Below, one piece after another: positions 61,364 to 64,000 of a stretch of 64,000 nt of DNA. Positions within the stretch are counted from its first letter, which is position 1. Each line of letters begins with the position of its first letter. The notes under the pieces were generated by a model, which was not told the DNA's origin, searched no databases, and worked only from the letters and a program-made list of their open reading frames with translations. The DNA lies in contig OZ038463.1 of the NCBI GenBank assembly GCA_964036295.1, positions 7,989,274 through 8,053,273 of the forward strand, in the 5' to 3' direction. Source of the stretch: Plumapathes pennacea (Eukaryota; Cnidaria; Anthozoa; Antipatharia; Myriopathidae). Position numbers and translations under genes: made by a program.

Positions 61364-62972
61364 CGGGAATTTTGACCAATATTAAACGGGCGTGGCTCGA
61401 GCTTATTTTGACCCCTAAAAGGTACCAATAAAAGCATACCAAGTATTTAAAGTTTCGATACCTTTAATTGCTATAAACTAATATCATGAATCACTTTATC
61501 TCGGTCTGGTGGAAAACGCGGAGTGCGGAGTACGGAGTGCGGAGTATTGCGCAATATTGTGAAATTTAAAATAAAAACAAAGCTAAAACAAACACACTCA
61601 TGTAAAATTCATAAAATGCACAAAGATTGTATTCTATCTTCTTCCACTCTTATGAATATAATGAAAGCTGGCCACAGATAAAAGCAAGCATGCATGGAAT
61701 TTATCACTTTTTCACGCGCCGGAAACAGATACTAGTGACCGAAAAATGCGATCGAGTGCAGTCTTTCACCAGAGACATATCACACAGCATGGACAAGCTG
61801 ATTGGACTTTGATCGAACTCCGCTCACTCTATTACTTGTCGATAAAACAAGGGTCTTAACTATTATGATAAAGAAACGCCATAACACGGTCTCCTTGGCC
61901 GTCTTTACAGCAAATAAACGTTGCTTTACATTGTACTCTTACCGGTCTTACCGGAACTCTTCCAAATTCAAACTACAACATTGATACGGGGAGGGGTGAT
62001 TAAAAGCAGTTTTCTTCGGAACTGGTGACCCACAGCATGGTAGTTTTGACAAAAGTACGACATTTAAAGCATGTGTCAACACATTTTGTCCGGGATTGTC
62101 TGGTGTTTTTCGTACCCCTTTAAAATACCAAAATTATTTCCTCACTCCACCCTTTTTATTGACCCTTTAAAATACCTAAAAAACGTCATTTTCCTATACC
62201 CTTTTTTATACCTCGATCGTAAAAATACACCCCTTTCGGGCGGAGCCTCCCCGTATAGCCGATCATAGGGAGTACCCCCCCCCCCCGGGGGGTCTGACTC
62301 GTATTAGTCAACAATCTACTGAAAGTGAACACTACAGTGATCGCATTTTACAGTAATATTATGACATATTGCGTTAAAGGTTCGTTTGATAATATCTCGA
62401 ATTAAAAGTTCAAGGGAGTTTTGGGGTGCAGCATGCAGCTTTATGCTAAAAGATCTTGCAAGCGACCAGCCTCTATTGTTTCAACGTGTGGTCGCTTACG
62501 AAAGCTGATTCTCGTAAGCGACCAGCTCTAGAATTACGACCACTTTTTCTATAATTCCCGAGGTGGTCGCCTACGAGAGCTTCGACTGTATTCAAGTTTT
62601 TATTAAAATGGTTAAAATGGTACCCTAACTTTCCGGCACCCCTTTCATCCGGGGGGGGGGGGGTGCTCAGGGATGCTCGTCGTACTGCTTAGGGGTCAAA
62701 ATTACGGTTTTGGTACCACTTAGGGTGCTCAACATCAAACTCCGACATTTTATTGCGACGGGGTACCGTTTAGGGGTCGGGTGTAAGTCGAATGAACTCT
62801 TTTTGTTTGAAAACAGCAAGGGATAAAGTGCTTGATGATATCCTCTTTGTAGCAAGTAAAGGCATCGAAACTTTAAATTCTTGGTATGCTTTTATTGGTA
62901 CTTTTTAGAGGTCAAAGTAAGCTCAAGCCACGCCCGTTTTAGTACCTCTTAGGGGTCAAAACGAAAATTCCC
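61364..62972. mobile_element. 1.6 kb segment with inverted ends, repeat-filled
   Basis: The arm 61364-61505 and the complement of 62820-62972 match over about 140 bases, sharing CGGGCGTGGCTCGAGCTTA-like and ACCAATAAAAGCATACCAAG sequence. The interior holds further repeats: a TACCCCTTTAAAATACC block at 62110-62220, poly(C)/poly(G) at 62277-62291 and 62652-62664, and CGACCAC words near 62480-62580. No transposase was recognised. The left arm starts only 19 bases after the GPCR stop and includes that gene's possible poly(A) signal. Confidence 0.5.
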
Positions 62973-63101
62973 GACGAGCATCCTCGTCATTTTTATGTGG
63001 GAGTCTCCCCCCCGGGCCTTTTACATACCTGCAGTACACAAACACTATCCTCATTAGGGGGATTTCACGATCTAAAACGGCTGCGCGAAAGGCAATGTTC
63101 G

Positions 63102-63225
63102 AAAACATATCGCCGGCTCTGCTCTTGCAAAGGTAAGGTTTTTCGCCAAAAGTAAGGGGTTCTGAAAACATATCGGCCTTTTTCTTGCAAAAGTAAAGTT
63201 TTTCGCCAAAAGTAAGGGGGGTGCT
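63102..63225. repeat. Two-copy tandem repeat of about 62 bases
   Basis: GAAAACATATCGG, CTTGCAAA.GTAA and TTTTTCGCCAAAAGTAAGGG recur in the same order in both units. The minus strand frame repeats PLTFGEK as a result. No gene is called. Confidence 0.6.
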
Positions 63226-63937
63226 GAATGTGTCTGCCATATTGTTACATAAGCTGCAAAAAGCAGAGTCGGTTACTTGATGTTGCTGGAGGGATACATT
63301 TTTGAGGATAATTATTCTGCGATAGTTTTGTTCTGCGGATTGTTTTCTTTTTGTTTTTCGGATTGAGGCAAAATTTCAAAAATTTGACATATAAAGTTAA
63401 CCCGCTGCTGCTCACATGGGACTAGACTGTGAATACCGCGACCAAAGGACGCTTCTCACACGAGTGGGCCCTGGGGACGATGAATTTTTGTTTCTTTGGA
63501 TAGTAACCGCTGACCTGGAAAGATAAAATACTGTATATCCCAGGAATGAACTGAAAACTACAAGAAATGAGTGTTACGTACTTCACAGGAAATCTCCGGC
63601 CGTGTCGGTACGTGAATAATACATAATGTGTATCTGCCTGCTAAATAATGACATATGACATAATGACATTTAGCTTTTAAGTTGTGTATAGGATCTGTGA
63701 TTTGCCGAGGTTCAATATTTGTAGTATAACGTATGTATATGATTGACATCTCTTGTCGATCCTCATCGTTTCTGGAAAAAAAATCCGTCACAAACGGGAA
63801 CGAAACAGAAGCTGACTCAATGTGTAAAGGTCTATATGACTTATAGCTTCAGAAATTAATTACTGATTTGTGCTGTCTTACAAGTGTGCATGAACCTTGA
63901 ATTAATACTTCCGCTTTTCTTTGTCTTTTTCTAACAG
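63226..63937. other. Spacer before the right edge
   Basis: No exon or element is supported. The final 30 bases form a strong pyrimidine tract leading to an acceptor. Confidence 0.4.
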
Positions 63938-64000
63938 TACCTGAAGCTTTTGAAAACCCGCAAATATGCAAAGAAAGACTGGAACACCATCTGAAGAAGA
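63938..64000 (+). CDS. Possible exon start at the right edge
   Basis: CTTTTCTTTGTCTTTTTCTA and CAG at 63935-63937 make a good branch/pyrimidine/acceptor context. The frame PEAFENPQICKERLEHHLKK stays open to the last base. It is too short to name, and the other frames hit stops. If real, the gene continues to the right. Confidence 0.3.

Noticed and set aside
62956..63240. Minus-strand frame repeating PLTFGEK
   Set aside because: A two-copy DNA repeat with no splice context or known domain.

Overview
The window reads as nuclear DNA of an anthozoan cnidarian, most likely a stony coral. Genes are split by short introns with GT/AG borders, introns and spacers are packed with small inverted-repeat elements, and the gene types fit (a talin ortholog, a PAN/fibrinogen-like protein of the coral matrix type, a CUB protein, an intronless rhodopsin-type receptor). 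The species cannot be named from the sequence alone.

Layout. 1-3.5 kb: 5' part of a minus-strand gene for a secreted PAN plus fibrinogen-like protein, running off the left edge. 5.2-5.9 kb: single-exon minus-strand gene for a two-pass membrane protein with a PPxY tail. 6.8-11.4 kb: a run of DNA transposon relics and MITEs, some nested, with broken hAT-like and LINE coding remnants. 12.6-19.7 kb: a plus-strand gene rebuilt here from six exons (two CUB domains, a CC-rich module, a hydrophobic C-terminus); one of its introns holds a 1.86 kb TTAA-flanked transposon with a broken THAP gene. 21.8-59.9 kb: one complete talin gene on the minus strand, 62 coding exons plus a non-coding first exon. My exon calls sum to 7680 coding bases, exactly 2560 codons including the stop, with phases agreeing at the junctions. 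60.4-61.3 kb: an intronless class A GPCR on the plus strand, divergent from talin. 61.4-63.2 kb: repeats. 63.9-64 kb: a possible exon start of another plus-strand gene.

How the genes relate. Talin links integrins to actin and is the only gene here with a near-certain function. The PAN/fibrinogen-like, CUB and GPCR genes are all cell-surface or secreted products, but nothing shows that they act together. The observations most worth a second look are an in-frame, phase-matched 69-base candidate cassette exon in the talin linker, tandem copies of one talin exon end that have become a minisatellite, a displaced copy of another talin exon, hammerhead-like CTGA..GAAA motifs in repeats, and the rebuilt CUB-CUB gene. 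I saw no CRISPR array, no prokaryotic operon and no viral gene.
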